A DNA stretch of 64,000 nucleotides from Nocardioides sp. Root122 (GTDB taxonomy: Bacteria; Actinomycetota; Actinomycetes; Propionibacteriales; Nocardioidaceae). Location: NCBI RefSeq assembly GCF_001425025.1, contig NZ_LMDE01000013.1, positions 129,934 through 193,933 of the forward strand, written 5' to 3'. Under the pieces are notes generated by a model. It saw nothing but the letters and a program-made list of their open reading frames with translations, did not search any database and was not told where the DNA came from. Below are positions 23,932 through 31,762 of the stretch, in pieces. The first letter of the stretch is position 1; every line of letters starts with the position of its first letter. The position numbers and the translations under genes are program-made.

Positions 23932-25334
23932 CAGAAGTTGATCATGTGGCCGGCGATGCCGTGGACGGCCTCCTTGACGGCCTCGCTCAGCGTCGGGTGC
24001 GCGAAGACGTTGCGGGCCACCTCGTCGGCGGTGAGGTCCCACTTCTGCGCCAGGGTCAGCACGGGCAGCAGCTCGGTGACTCCCGGGCCGATCATGTGGG
24101 CGCCGATGATCTCGTTGTGCTCGCCGTCGGCGACGACCTTCACGAAGCCCACGGCCTCGCCGAGGCCCATCGCCTTGCCGTTGGCGGTGAAGGGGAACGA
24201 CGCGGTCTTCACGTCGTAGCCCTTCTCCTTGGCCTGGGCCTCGCTGTAGCCGAACGAGGCGATCTGCGGGTTGCAGTAGGTCGCGCGCGGGACGAAGTCG
24301 TAGTCGACCGGCATGGTCTCGGCACCGTTGATCGTCTCCGCGGCGACGACACCCATGGCCTCGGCCACGTGGGCGAGCATCATCTTGCCGGTGCAGTCGC
24401 CGATGGCGTAGACGCCCGGGACGTTGGTGCGCATGTAGTCGTCGATCTCGATCGCGCCGCGCTCGGAGACCGCCACGCCGACGTTCTCGAGGCCGTAGCC
24501 GTCGATGCGGGGCGCGAAGCCGAAGGCCGCGAGGAACTTGTCGGCCTCGAGCACCTGCTCGTCGCCGCCGGCGGCCGGGGCGACCGTGACCTTCACGCCC
24601 GAGCCGGTGTCCTCGACACCCTTCACGGCGGTGGAGGTCAGCACCTTCACGCCGAGCTTCTTGTAGTGCTTGGCGAGCTCCTTGGAGATGTCGGCGTCCT
24701 CGGTGGGGACCATCCGGTCGAGGAACTCCACGATCGTGACGTCGACGCCGAAGTTGGCCATCACGTAGGCGAACTCCACGCCGATGGCGCCGGAGCCGCC
24801 GATGACGATCGAGCTGGGGAGCTGGTCGGTGAGGATCTGCTCCTCGTAGGTGACGACGTTCTCGCTGAGCTCCACACCGGGCACCAGGCGCACCTTCGCA
24901 CCGGCGGCGATGATCAGGTTGTCGAAGGTGTAGCGGGTGGTCTGCCCGTCCTTGCCCTTCACGTCGACGTCGTTGCGGCCCGCGAGGGTGCCCCAGCCGT
25001 CGATCTCGGTGATCTTGTTCTTCTTCATCAGGAAGTGGACGCCCTTGACGATGCCGGCGCTGACGTCACGGCTGCGCTTGTGCGTCGGGCCGAAGGCCAT
25101 CGTGGCGTCGCCCTCGATGCCGAACTTCGCCTTCTCGTGCTGGAGCGTGTGCGCCAGCTCGGCGTTCTTCAGCAGCGCCTTGGAGGGGATGCAGCCGACG
25201 TTGAGGCAGACCCCTCCCCAGTACTTGTCCTCGACCACGGCCACCTTCTGGCCGAGCTGCGAGGCGCGGATGGCGGCGACGTAGCCACCGGGGCCGGCGC
25301 CGAGGACGAGGGTGTCGAAGTGCGTGTCGGTCAC
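23931..25334 (-). CDS. lpdA2/lpd: Dihydrolipoyl dehydrogenase (E3)
   Basis: This 467-residue E3 subunit of the 2-oxo acid dehydrogenase complexes re-oxidises dihydrolipoamide with FAD and NAD+. It has the FAD motif LVLGAGPGGYVAAIRASQLG, the active redox pair in GGVCLNVGCIPSKAL (about residues 41-50), the NAD motif IVIGGSGAIGVEFAYVMANFG, and the C-terminal His-Glu dyad region NVFAHPTLSEAVKEA. It is probably the housekeeping E3, since no E1 or E2 gene is adjacent. It is the first gene of a two-gene operon with the cysteine-lacking LpdA paralogue. A divergent promoter region of about 67 bp separates it from the glutamylcyclotransferase-like gene. Confidence 0.94.
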   Translation of the reverse strand: MTDTHFDTLVLGAGPGGYVAAIRASQLGQKVAVVEDKYWGGVCLNVGCIPSKALLKNAELAHTLQHEKAKFGIEGDATMAFGPTHKRSRDVSAGIVKGVHFLMKKNKITEIDGWGTLAGRNDVDVKGKDGQTTRYTFDNLIIAAGAKVRLVPGVELSENVVTYEEQILTDQLPSSIVIGGSGAIGVEFAYVMANFGVDVTIVEFLDRMVPTEDADISKELAKHYKKLGVKVLTSTAVKGVEDTGSGVKVTVAPAAGGDEQVLEADKFLAAFGFAPRIDGYGLENVGVAVSERGAIEIDDYMRTNVPGVYAIGDCTGKMMLAHVAEAMGVVAAETINGAETMPVDYDFVPRATYCNPQIASFGYSEAQAKEKGYDVKTASFPFTANGKAMGLGEAVGFVKVVADGEHNEIIGAHMIGPGVTELLPVLTLAQKWDLTADEVARNVFAHPTLSEAVKEAVHGIAGHMINF

Positions 25335-25388
25335 GGCCCCAGCCTAGTTGTCCGTGCCACGCGGGAGTCCACCGAGGTCGAGGCTCGA

Positions 25389-25394
25389 TATCCT
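25389..25394 (+). promoter_or_regulatory. -10 element of a probable leaderless promoter
   Basis: TATCCT lies 7 nt before the GTG of the glutamylcyclotransferase-like gene, with no Shine-Dalgarno sequence between. Confidence 0.5.
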
Positions 25395-25401
25395 GTCGCC
25401 C

Positions 25402-25854
25402 GTGACGCTCTACGCCGCCTACGGGACGAACCTCGATCCCGCCCGGATGGGCGAGCGCTGCCCGCACTCGATCCTGCACTCGACGGGCTGGCTCACCGGC
25501 TGGCGGCTCACCTTCGGCGGTGAGGAGCACGGCTGGGACGGCGCGCTCTCCACGATCGTCCAGGACCCGTTCGAGCAGGTCTTCGTGGCGGTCTACGACG
25601 TCACCCCCGAGGACGAGCGCTCCCTCGACGGCTGGGAGTCCGCCGACAGCGGGCTCTACCGCAAGACCAAGGTGCGGGTGCAGACGATGACCGGCGAGAT
25701 GGTCGTGTGGGCCTACGTCCTCGACGCCTACGAGGGCGGCCTGCCGTCGGCCTCCTACCTGGGGGTGCTCGCCGACGCCGCCGACGCCGCCGGCGCCCCC
25801 GAGGACTACGTCGCCGCCCTGCGCCGACGCGCCTGCCGATCGACCGGCCTCTGA
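25402..25854 (+). CDS. Gamma-glutamylcyclotransferase (AIG2/GGCT) fold protein
   Basis: This 150-residue protein opens with LYAAYGTNLDPARM, the hallmark substrate loop (YGxNL) of the GGCT/AIG2 fold, and continues with VYDVTPEDERSLDGWE, where a family glutamate is expected. GGCT enzymes release pyroglutamate (5-oxoproline) from gamma-glutamyl amines. Many bacterial homologues have unknown substrates. The GTG start is chosen over an upstream TTG because the fold begins there and a TATCCT -10 lies 7 nt ahead. It is divergent from the lipoamide dehydrogenase operon and precedes the purine nucleoside phosphorylase gene. Confidence 0.85.
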   Translation: MTLYAAYGTNLDPARMGERCPHSILHSTGWLTGWRLTFGGEEHGWDGALSTIVQDPFEQVFVAVYDVTPEDERSLDGWESADSGLYRKTKVRVQTMTGEMVVWAYVLDAYEGGLPSASYLGVLADAADAAGAPEDYVAALRRRACRSTGL

Positions 25855-25902
25855 CCCCGTCGCGCACGTGACCTGCCGCGCACTCGCGCGTTGGACCAGT
25901 GC

Positions 25903-25939
25903 GACGTCCGCCGTTGGGCAGGGGTCAACGGCGGACGTC
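25903..25939. terminator. Strong hairpin between the GGCT-like gene and PNP
   Basis: GACGTCCGCCGTTG and CAACGGCGGACGTC are exact 14-bp complements around a 9-nt loop. The stem extends by one further pair. There is no T-run, but the position (49 bp after one stop, 36 bp before the next start) suits a terminator or attenuator. Confidence 0.55.
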
Positions 25940-25961
25940 GTGACCGGCCAGTCCTTCGGTC

Positions 25962-25967
25962 TAGAGT
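25962..25967 (+). promoter_or_regulatory. -10 element of a probable leaderless promoter for PNP
   Basis: TAGAGT lies 7 nt before the GTG start, with no ribosome-binding site between. Confidence 0.5.
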
Positions 25968-25974
25968 TCGCGGC

Positions 25975-26799
25975 GTGACCCACGCAGCTGACGCGCCCAC
26001 GCCCTACGAGCTCGCCGGATCCGCCGCGGAGCGGCTCGCCGAGCTGACCGGGGTGGAGCGCCACGACATCGCCCTCGTCCTCGGCTCCGGCTGGCTGCCG
26101 GCCGTCGACGCCCTCGGCGAGGCCACCGCCGAGATCGACACCACCGACCTCCCCGGCTTCAGCGCCGCCGCGGTCGCCGGCCACAGCGGCAAGATCCGCT
26201 CGATCAGGACCTCGACCCCCGACGGGGAACGCCACCTGCTGGTCTTCCTCTCGCGCACCCACTTCTACGAGGGCAAGGGCGTCGCTGCGGTCGTCCACCC
26301 GGTCCGTACGGCAGCGGCCGCCGGCTGCTCGGCCATCGTCCTCACCAACGGGTGCGGCGGTCTCAAGCAGGGCTGGCAGCCCGGCCAGCCGGTGCTGATC
26401 TCCGACCACATCAACCTGACCGGCACCAGCCCCATCGTCGGCGCCAACTTCGTCGACCTCACCGACCTCTACAGCCCGCGCCTTCGGGGACTCTGCAAGG
26501 AGATCGACGACTCGCTCGACGAGGGCGTCTACGTCCAGTTCCCCGGTCCCCACTACGAGACCCCGGCCGAGGTGCGCATGGCCGGCATCCTGGGCGGACA
26601 CCTGGTCGGCATGAGCACCACGCTCGAGGCGATCGCGGCCCGCGAGGCCGGCATGGAGGTCCTCGGCATCAGCCTGGTCACCAACCTCGCTGCGGGGTTG
26701 AGCGGTGAGCCGCTCAACCACGAGGAGGTCCTCGAGGCGGGCCGGGCCGCGGCGAGCCGGATGGGCGGCCTGCTCAGCCAGGTCGTCGAGCGGATCTGA
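25975..26799 (+). CDS. punA: Purine nucleoside phosphorylase (trimeric PNP family)
   Basis: This 274-residue enzyme splits purine (deoxy)nucleosides with phosphate into the base and (deoxy)ribose-1-phosphate in the cytosol. Visible are the phosphate-binding ALVLGSGW and SRTHFYEGKG (the catalytic-loop histidine), the adenine/guanine-pocket region LTNGCGGLKQGWQPGQPVLISDHINLTG, FPGPHYETPAEVRM, and the ribose/base-site MSTTLEAIAAREAGMEVLGISLVTNLAAG. The length fits the trimeric PNP family. The GTG start has a -10 at 7 nt and a hairpin further upstream. The sugar phosphate could feed the phospho-sugar mutase and DeoC encoded further on. An SDR gene follows after 11 bp and is likely co-transcribed. 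Confidence 0.93.
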   Translation: MTHAADAPTPYELAGSAAERLAELTGVERHDIALVLGSGWLPAVDALGEATAEIDTTDLPGFSAAAVAGHSGKIRSIRTSTPDGERHLLVFLSRTHFYEGKGVAAVVHPVRTAAAAGCSAIVLTNGCGGLKQGWQPGQPVLISDHINLTGTSPIVGANFVDLTDLYSPRLRGLCKEIDDSLDEGVYVQFPGPHYETPAEVRMAGILGGHLVGMSTTLEAIAAREAGMEVLGISLVTNLAAGLSGEPLNHEEVLEAGRAAASRMGGLLSQVVERI

Positions 26800-26810
26800 G
26801 GGGCGACCTG

Positions 26811-27608
26811 ATGCGCGTCCTCGTCACGGGTGCCGCCGGCAGCCTCGGACGGGTCGTCACGGTCGGCCTCGCCGACCGCGGCCACGACGTCGTCGGGCTC
26901 GACCTGGTGCCCGCGCCCGAGGGGACGACGTCCACCTGGCACGAGGCCGACTGCACCGACGCCGACGCCGTGGCGGCCGTGTTCGCCGAGGAGCGACTCG
27001 ACGCGGTGGTGCACCTGGCCGGCGTGCCCGAGGAGGCATCCCTGCCCGAGGAGCTCACGTCGCACGTGATCACCACCGCGGCGCTGCTCGACGCGATGGT
27101 GACCCACCGGGTGCAGCGCCTGGTCTACGCCTCCTCCAACCACGCGGTGGGTCGCACCCCGCGCGCCGCTGGCGAGCTCACCGAGCACGCCCTCCCCCGC
27201 CCTGACACCTACTACGGCGTGGGCAAGGTCGCTGCCGAGGCGCTGCTGCGGCTCTTCGTCGACCGCCACGGCATCGACGCCGTCGCCTGCCGGATCGGCT
27301 CCTTCCTGGAGGAGCCGACCACGCTGCGCGCGCTCTCCACGTGGCTCTCCCACGACGACGGCGTGCGCATGGTCGAGGCTGCGCTGACCGCACCCGCTCC
27401 CGGCTTCGCCGTGCTCTACGGCATCAGCGCCAACACCCGCGCCTGGTGGGACCTCGAGCCGGGGCGCCGGCTCGGCTACGAGCCCCTCGACGACGCCGAG
27501 CAGTTCGCCGACCGGATCGTGGCCCGCCCCGAGGACGAGGCCGAGGCCGAGTTCGTCGGCGGCCCCTACGCCACGCCCGCCTTCCACCGGCCGGCGCTCG
27601 GCGACTGA
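26811..27608 (+). CDS. NAD-dependent epimerase/dehydratase family (extended SDR)
   Basis: This 265-residue extended SDR has the dinucleotide motif VLVTGAAGSLGRVVTVGLADRG, an aspartate (GLDLVP) that favours NAD(H), the catalytic serine in VYASSNHAVG and the active-site pair in YYGVGK (Tyr and Lys). It resembles uronate dehydrogenase-like SDRs, which oxidise hexuronates, but the substrate is not certain. It starts 11 bp after purine nucleoside phosphorylase and may share its transcript. A link to sugar derived from nucleosides would be attractive, but nothing in the sequence proves it. Confidence 0.88.
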   Translation: MRVLVTGAAGSLGRVVTVGLADRGHDVVGLDLVPAPEGTTSTWHEADCTDADAVAAVFAEERLDAVVHLAGVPEEASLPEELTSHVITTAALLDAMVTHRVQRLVYASSNHAVGRTPRAAGELTEHALPRPDTYYGVGKVAAEALLRLFVDRHGIDAVACRIGSFLEEPTTLRALSTWLSHDDGVRMVEAALTAPAPGFAVLYGISANTRAWWDLEPGRRLGYEPLDDAEQFADRIVARPEDEAEAEFVGGPYATPAFHRPALGD

Positions 27609-27629
27609 TCCGGCGCGAGCCCACCGGGC

Positions 27630-27660
27630 TTGACTTGGAGTGCGCTCCAAGTCGGAGACT
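27630..27660 (+). promoter_or_regulatory. MerR-type promoter/operator for the merR gene
   Basis: TTGACT (27630-27635) and GAGACT (27655-27660) are separated by 19 bp, the overlong spacer typical of MerR-controlled promoters. The spacer holds ACTTGGAG-TGCG-CTCCAAGT (27633-27652), a perfect 8-bp inverted repeat. The start codon is 7 nt after the -10, so the mRNA is probably leaderless. Confidence 0.7.
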
Positions 27661-27666
27661 GGTGCG

Positions 27667-28041
27667 GTGACCAGCCTGAGCATCGCCGAGGCCGCCGAGC
27701 AGACCGGCCTCACCGCCCACACGCTGCGCTACTACGAGCGCGACGGCCTGCTCCTGCACTCCGTCGAGCGCGCCTCGTCCGGCCACCGCCGCTACACCGA
27801 CGACGACCTGCGCTGGATCCAGATGGTGACCCGGCTGCGCTCCACCGGCATGCCCATCCGTGACGTACGCCGCTATGCCGCCCTGGTGCGCGAGGGCGAC
27901 GGCAACGAGGCCGAGCGGCTCGAGCTGCTGCTCGCCCACCGCGAGGTCGTCGAGCGCCAGCTGGCCGAGGTGACCTCGCACCTGCGCGCCATCGACTACA
28001 AGATCGCGCTCTACGAGGGAAAGCTCGCTCCGACCGAGTGA
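27667..28041 (+). CDS. MerR-family transcriptional regulator
   Basis: This 124-residue regulator has the MerR winged helix-turn-helix at the N-terminus (IAEAAEQTGLTAHTLRYYERDGLL) and the second DNA-contact region SSGHRRYTDDDLRWIQMV, followed by a dimerisation coiled coil. No metal-binding cysteines are present, so it probably senses an organic compound or stress rather than a metal. The GTG start lies directly behind a MerR-type promoter with a 19-bp spacer. The same arrangement precedes the next gene, an aldo/keto reductase, which is therefore the likely target. Confidence 0.92.
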   Translation: MTSLSIAEAAEQTGLTAHTLRYYERDGLLLHSVERASSGHRRYTDDDLRWIQMVTRLRSTGMPIRDVRRYAALVREGDGNEAERLELLLAHREVVERQLAEVTSHLRAIDYKIALYEGKLAPTE

Positions 28042-28045
28042 GGGC

Positions 28046-28076
28046 TTGACTTCGAGCGCACTCCAAGGCGAATGGT
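28046..28076 (+). promoter_or_regulatory. MerR-type promoter/operator for the aldo/keto reductase gene
   Basis: TTGACT (28046-28051) and AATGGT (28071-28076) are 19 bp apart, with the inverted repeat ACTTCGAG-CGCA-CTCCAAGG (28049-28068) inside. This is the same architecture and half-site as the merR promoter, so both are probably controlled by the one MerR protein. Confidence 0.7.
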
Positions 28077-28083
28077 GGAGGAC

Positions 28084-29094
28084 ATGACACAGATCCAGCA
28101 CCGCACGCTCGGCACCGCCTCGTCCCTCACGGTCAGCGCCCTCGGCCTCGGCTGCATGGGGATGTCGGAGTTCTACGGGACGCCCGACGAGCAGGGCGGC
28201 ACCGACACCATCCACCGCGCGCTCGACCTCGGCGTGACCTTCCTCGACACCGCCGACATGTACGGCCCGTTCACCAACGAGCTGCTGGTCGGCAAGGCCA
28301 TCGCCGGTCGCCGCGACGAGGTCCAGCTCGCCACCAAGTTCGGCAACGAGCGGCTGCCCGACGGCACCATGGTCGGCATCAACGGCAGCCCCGACTACGT
28401 CCGCAAGGCGTGCGACGACTCGCTCCAGCGCCTCGGCGTCGACCACATCGACCTCTACTACCAGCACCGGGTCGACAAGACGGTGCCGATCGAGGAGACC
28501 GTCGGCGCCATGAAGGAGCTCGTCGAGGCGGGCAAGGTGCGCCACCTCGGCCTGTCGGAGGCCTCGGCGGCCACCATCCGCAAGGCCCACGCCGTCCACC
28601 CGATCACCGCGCTCCAGACCGAGTACTCGCTGTTCACCCGCGACCTCGAGGACGAGATCCTCCCGACGATCCGCGAGCTGGGCATCGGCCTGGTCCCCTA
28701 CTCCCCCCTCGGGCGGGGTCTGCTCACCGGCGCGATCAGCGCCGACCGCGGCGCGGCCGGCGAGGCCGACCGCCGCCGCTCGGAGTACTTCCCCCGCTTC
28801 CAGGGCGAGGCGCTCGACGCCAACCTCGCGCTGGTCGAGAAGGTCCGCGAGATCGCGTCCGTAAAGGGCTGCACTCCCGGCCAGCTCGCCCTCGCCTGGG
28901 TGCTGGCCCAGGGTGACTCCGAGCTGGGGGTCGTCCCGATCCCGGGCACCAAGCGCGTGAAGTACCTCGAGGAGAACGTCGGCGCCCTCGACGTCGAGCT
29001 CACGTCCGACGACCTCGCCGCGCTCGAGCAGGCCGTCCCGCGCGACGCCGTTGTCGGCGACCGCTACGGCAACATGGCCTCCATCGACGCCTGA
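28084..29094 (+). CDS. Aldo/keto reductase
   Basis: This 336-residue NADPH-dependent oxidoreductase has a TIM-barrel fold. The catalytic set is visible: Asp and Tyr in FLDTADMYGPFTNE, Lys in QLATKFGNE and His in DLYYQHRVD. The cofactor-phosphate site is VPIPGTKRVKYLEENVGA. It resembles the AKR13/YajO-type reductases that reduce aldehydes and quinones. The ATG with GGAGG three nt upstream is preferred over an ATG four codons earlier, which overlaps the proposed -10. It is probably induced by the MerR regulator just upstream through the shared operator, and may detoxify the compound that the regulator senses. Confidence 0.92.
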   Translation: MTQIQHRTLGTASSLTVSALGLGCMGMSEFYGTPDEQGGTDTIHRALDLGVTFLDTADMYGPFTNELLVGKAIAGRRDEVQLATKFGNERLPDGTMVGINGSPDYVRKACDDSLQRLGVDHIDLYYQHRVDKTVPIEETVGAMKELVEAGKVRHLGLSEASAATIRKAHAVHPITALQTEYSLFTRDLEDEILPTIRELGIGLVPYSPLGRGLLTGAISADRGAAGEADRRRSEYFPRFQGEALDANLALVEKVREIASVKGCTPGQLALAWVLAQGDSELGVVPIPGTKRVKYLEENVGALDVELTSDDLAALEQAVPRDAVVGDRYGNMASIDA

Positions 29095-29117
29095 GCGGGC
29101 ACGTCGTCCCCGTCCGG

Positions 29118-30422
29118 TCAGGTCGCGGCGATGCCGACCCGGCCCTCGCGGAAGGCGTCGACGAAGAGGGCGTGGTCCTCGCGCACCCGGACGGCGTAAG
29201 CGATCCCCCAGTCGCCCAGCCAGGTGACGAAGTCGTTGCGGCGACCGTGCAGGGACTGCGCGATGGCCTCCTCCACCTGGAAGTCGACGAGGTCCTGGTG
29301 GCTGTCCTCGTCGGAGGCGCAGTGGATCTTGGCGGTCGCGCGACCGAGCAGGTCCACGACCGCGCGCATCTCGTCGGGCTCGTTGACCTCGTCCCAGTCG
29401 AGGTCCACCTCGTAGGGCGACACCTCGGAGACGACGTAGCCGGTGTCGCCGACGCGGGTGTGGCCGAGCAGGGGGTCGGTGTGGACCTGCAGCGCCCGCT
29501 GGCTGACCGCCGTGCGGTGGCCCTCGTGCTCGAAGTAGGCGTCCACCTCGCTGGTGTCGACGAAGCGACTGACCGCGGGGACGTTGGCCTGCTTCATGCT
29601 CAGCACGACGTCGTTGTCGAGGGCCTGGCTGTAGCCCTCCACCAGCACGTTGTACGCCGGCAGGCCGGCGCTGCCGATGCCGAAGCCGGACTTGCCGACG
29701 ACGTCGCGCAGCTCGTAGAACAGGTCGCGGTCGAAGCGCTTGGACTCCGGGATCGTGTCGAGGTAGCCCCGGAAGGCCGCGACGACCTCGGCCCGCTCCC
29801 CCCGCGCGAGGCGACGGGTGGTGCCGTCCTCGAGGAATCGCCGACGGCCGTCCTTCATCGCGGTGATGCTGTCGAGCAGGTCGGCGCGCCGCATCGATCG
29901 CGCCTCGACCAGCGCGGTCAGCACCGGCCCGTGCGCGTTGTCGATCCGGATCGCGAAGTCGTCGTCGTCGGAGTCGACGTAGTGCGAGACCTGCGCGAGG
30001 TAGGACCGCGCGTAGCGCGCGATGAGCTTGCGGATCGCCTCCTCGGGAAGCGCCTTCTGCCAGCCGACCAGCGCGAGGCTCGCGGCGAAGCGCTGCAGGT
30101 CCCACGTGAATCGTCCGACGTAGGCCTCGTCGAAGTCGTTGACGTCGAAGATCAGCCGGCCGTCGGAGTTGAGGTAGGTGCCGAAGTTCTCCACGTGCAG
30201 GTCGCCGTGGATCCAGATCCGCTCGGCGTCGTGGTCGGCCCACGGGTCCTCGTCGGCCGTGACGTCGTTGTAGAACAGGCACGCGGTGCCGCGGTAGAAG
30301 GCGTGCGGGTCACGCGCCATCTTGCGGTACTTGGCCCGGAACGCGGCCGGATCGGCGCGCATCAGGGGAGCGAAGGCGTCGCGCAGCACCTCGACGATGG
30401 TGGCGGTCCGGTCGGTGGGCAC
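29118..30422 (-). CDS. DUF2252 family protein
   Basis: This 434-residue protein belongs to DUF2252. Its signature includes HAFYRGTACLFYND, IWIHGDLHVENFGTYL and IFDVNDFDEAYVGRFTWDLQRFAASL. The HGDLHxxN and xDFD elements resemble the catalytic loop and metal-binding motif of aminoglycoside-phosphotransferase-like kinases, so an ATP-dependent phosphotransferase is conceivable, but no substrate is established. It is cytosolic with no signal peptide. A TAGATT -10 lies 6 nt before the GTG, pointing to a leaderless mRNA. The gene stands alone between the aldo/keto reductase (convergent) and tpx (divergent). Confidence 0.9.
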   Translation of the reverse strand: MPTDRTATIVEVLRDAFAPLMRADPAAFRAKYRKMARDPHAFYRGTACLFYNDVTADEDPWADHDAERIWIHGDLHVENFGTYLNSDGRLIFDVNDFDEAYVGRFTWDLQRFAASLALVGWQKALPEEAIRKLIARYARSYLAQVSHYVDSDDDDFAIRIDNAHGPVLTALVEARSMRRADLLDSITAMKDGRRRFLEDGTTRRLARGERAEVVAAFRGYLDTIPESKRFDRDLFYELRDVVGKSGFGIGSAGLPAYNVLVEGYSQALDNDVVLSMKQANVPAVSRFVDTSEVDAYFEHEGHRTAVSQRALQVHTDPLLGHTRVGDTGYVVSEVSPYEVDLDWDEVNEPDEMRAVVDLLGRATAKIHCASDEDSHQDLVDFQVEEAIAQSLHGRRNDFVTWLGDWGIAYAVRVREDHALFVDAFREGRVGIAAT

Positions 30423-30428
30423 TGGCGC

Positions 30429-30434
30429 AATCTA
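30429..30434 (-). promoter_or_regulatory. -10 element of a probable leaderless promoter for the DUF2252 gene
   Basis: TAGATT on the minus strand ends 6 nt before the GTG start, and no ribosome-binding site intervenes. Confidence 0.5.
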
Positions 30435-30510
30435 GCCCCGTCGCGCCGCTCGCGGTCCACCCCCGCACCGTGCGTGGCTGCCGTTCCCGGCCATGCGATA
30501 GACATGGGTC

Positions 30511-31008
30511 ATGGCAACCACACAACTCGGCGACACCACCGTCAACACCGTGGGCGAGCTCCCCGCGGTCGGCTCGCAGGCACCCGGCTTCGACCTGGTC
30601 GGACTGAAGTTCCAGCCGCTCACCGACGCCGACGTCGCGGGCAAGCGTGTCGTCCTCAACATCTTCCCCAGCATCGACACCGGCGTGTGCCAGGCGAGCG
30701 TGCGGAAGTTCAACGAGCTCGCCGGCGGCCTGGACAACACCACCGTCGTCAACGTCTCGGTGGACCTCCCGCTGGCGCAGGCCCGTTTCTGCGGCGCCGA
30801 GGGCATCGACGACGTCGAGGTCGGGTCTGCCTTCCGCTCCTCGTTCGGCGAGGACTACGGCGTCGCGATGGCCGACGGCGGGTGGCAGGGCATGCTCGCC
30901 CGCGCGGTCGTCGTCCTCGACACCGACCGCACCGTGCTCCACACGCAGCTCACTGACGCGATCGGAGTGGAGCCCGACTACGACGCCGCGGTGGCCGCGC
31001 TCTCCTGA
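30511..31008 (+). CDS. tpx: Thiol peroxidase (Tpx, atypical 2-Cys peroxiredoxin)
   Basis: This 165-residue thioredoxin-dependent peroxidase reduces hydrogen peroxide and organic hydroperoxides in the cytosol. The peroxidatic cysteine is Cys60 in FPSIDTGVCQASVRKF and the resolving cysteine is Cys94 in ARFCGAEG, the spacing of the Tpx family. The N-terminal strand region VGSQAPGFDLVGL is typical. It is transcribed alone and ends in a strong hairpin. It would fit oxidative-stress defence alongside the nearby flavoenzymes, but no regulator site is obvious. Confidence 0.95.
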   Translation: MATTQLGDTTVNTVGELPAVGSQAPGFDLVGLKFQPLTDADVAGKRVVLNIFPSIDTGVCQASVRKFNELAGGLDNTTVVNVSVDLPLAQARFCGAEGIDDVEVGSAFRSSFGEDYGVAMADGGWQGMLARAVVVLDTDRTVLHTQLTDAIGVEPDYDAAVAALS

Positions 31009-31016
31009 GCCACCCC

Positions 31017-31045
31017 GCCGGCGCGGCCCACCGGGCCGCGCCGGC
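31017..31045 (+). terminator. Terminator hairpin after tpx
   Basis: GCCGGCGCGGCCC and GGGCCGCGCCGGC form a perfect 13-bp GC stem with a 3-nt loop, starting 8 nt after the tpx stop. It lacks a T-tract, which is common in actinobacteria. It also lies just beyond the end of the convergent MOSC gene and may serve both. Confidence 0.75.
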
Positions 31046-31075
31046 GATCAGGCACCGCCCGGCCGCCGTGCTGCA

Positions 31076-31720
31076 TCACCGCAGCGACGCGAGCCACTCG
31101 TGCTCCGCCTCGGGCAGCACCCGGGCGCCCAGGAAGACCTCCGTCAGCTCCTTGTCGCCCATGGCCGCACGGAAGAACATCGGCACCGTGAGCCCGTGTC
31201 CCGGCCGGTGCACGACCTCGATGGGGTCGCCGCGGTCGATCACGCCGGCCTCCCGCACCGCGAGGTAGGCGCCGGTGCGGCCGTGATCGGCGAAACGGCG
31301 TACCCAGCGGGGCTCGCGCATGCGGGCGGCGAACGTCGCGCACGGGACGCGCGGCCCGCAGACCTCGAGCAGGGTCAGCCCGACCCTCCACAGCTCGCCC
31401 ACCTCGGCGTCGTCGACCTCGAGACCCCAGGTGGTGAGGTTCTCGCCGAACATCCCGTCCGGCAGGTCGCGGCCGAGCTCACGTCCCCACCGGTCGAGCT
31501 CCTCGCGGGCGAAGGCGTAGACCGCTTGGGTCTCGCCGCCGTGGTGCTTGCGGCTGCCGATGGCGTCGCCGACCACGCCGCTGCCGAGCCCGCCGCGCTT
31601 GGGCCCCGGGTCGCGGACCGCGATCTGCTCAACCGGGCGCTTGCAGATGCCCGAGGGGCGACGCACGCCCTCGACCGTCTCCAGCCTGCCGGCGTTGACG
31701 GAGAGGACGGTGGCGCTCAC
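31076..31720 (-). CDS. MOSC domain protein (YiiM-like)
   Basis: This 214-residue MOSC protein shows VVGDAIGSRKHHGGETQAVYAF, DLPDGMFGENLTTWGL and the conserved-cysteine region VCGPRVPCATFAARM, followed by a C-terminal extension typical of YiiM-like proteins (RTGAYLAVREAGVIDRGD). YiiM-type proteins reduce N-hydroxylated nucleobase analogues in Escherichia coli, which would be consistent with a nucleoside-salvage region; that link is inference. A TAGCCT -10 lies 6 nt before the GTG. It shares the domain but little sequence with the other MOSC protein in this window. Confidence 0.88.
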   Translation of the reverse strand: MSATVLSVNAGRLETVEGVRRPSGICKRPVEQIAVRDPGPKRGGLGSGVVGDAIGSRKHHGGETQAVYAFAREELDRWGRELGRDLPDGMFGENLTTWGLEVDDAEVGELWRVGLTLLEVCGPRVPCATFAARMREPRWVRRFADHGRTGAYLAVREAGVIDRGDPIEVVHRPGHGLTVPMFFRAAMGDKELTEVFLGARVLPEAEHEWLASLR

Positions 31721-31726
31721 GGCGCG

Positions 31727-31732
31727 AGGCTA
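31727..31732 (-). promoter_or_regulatory. -10 element of a probable leaderless promoter for the MOSC gene
   Basis: TAGCCT on the minus strand lies 6 nt before the GTG start, with no ribosome-binding site between. Confidence 0.45.
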
Positions 31733-31762
31733 GCCCGGCCGGCGCCGGGCCGCCTCCGGATA

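Noticed and set aside
27424..30282. Minus-strand open frame across the MerR, aldo/keto reductase and DUF2252 genes
   Set aside because: It is antisense or out of frame to three genes with clear family motifs and has no domain of its own.
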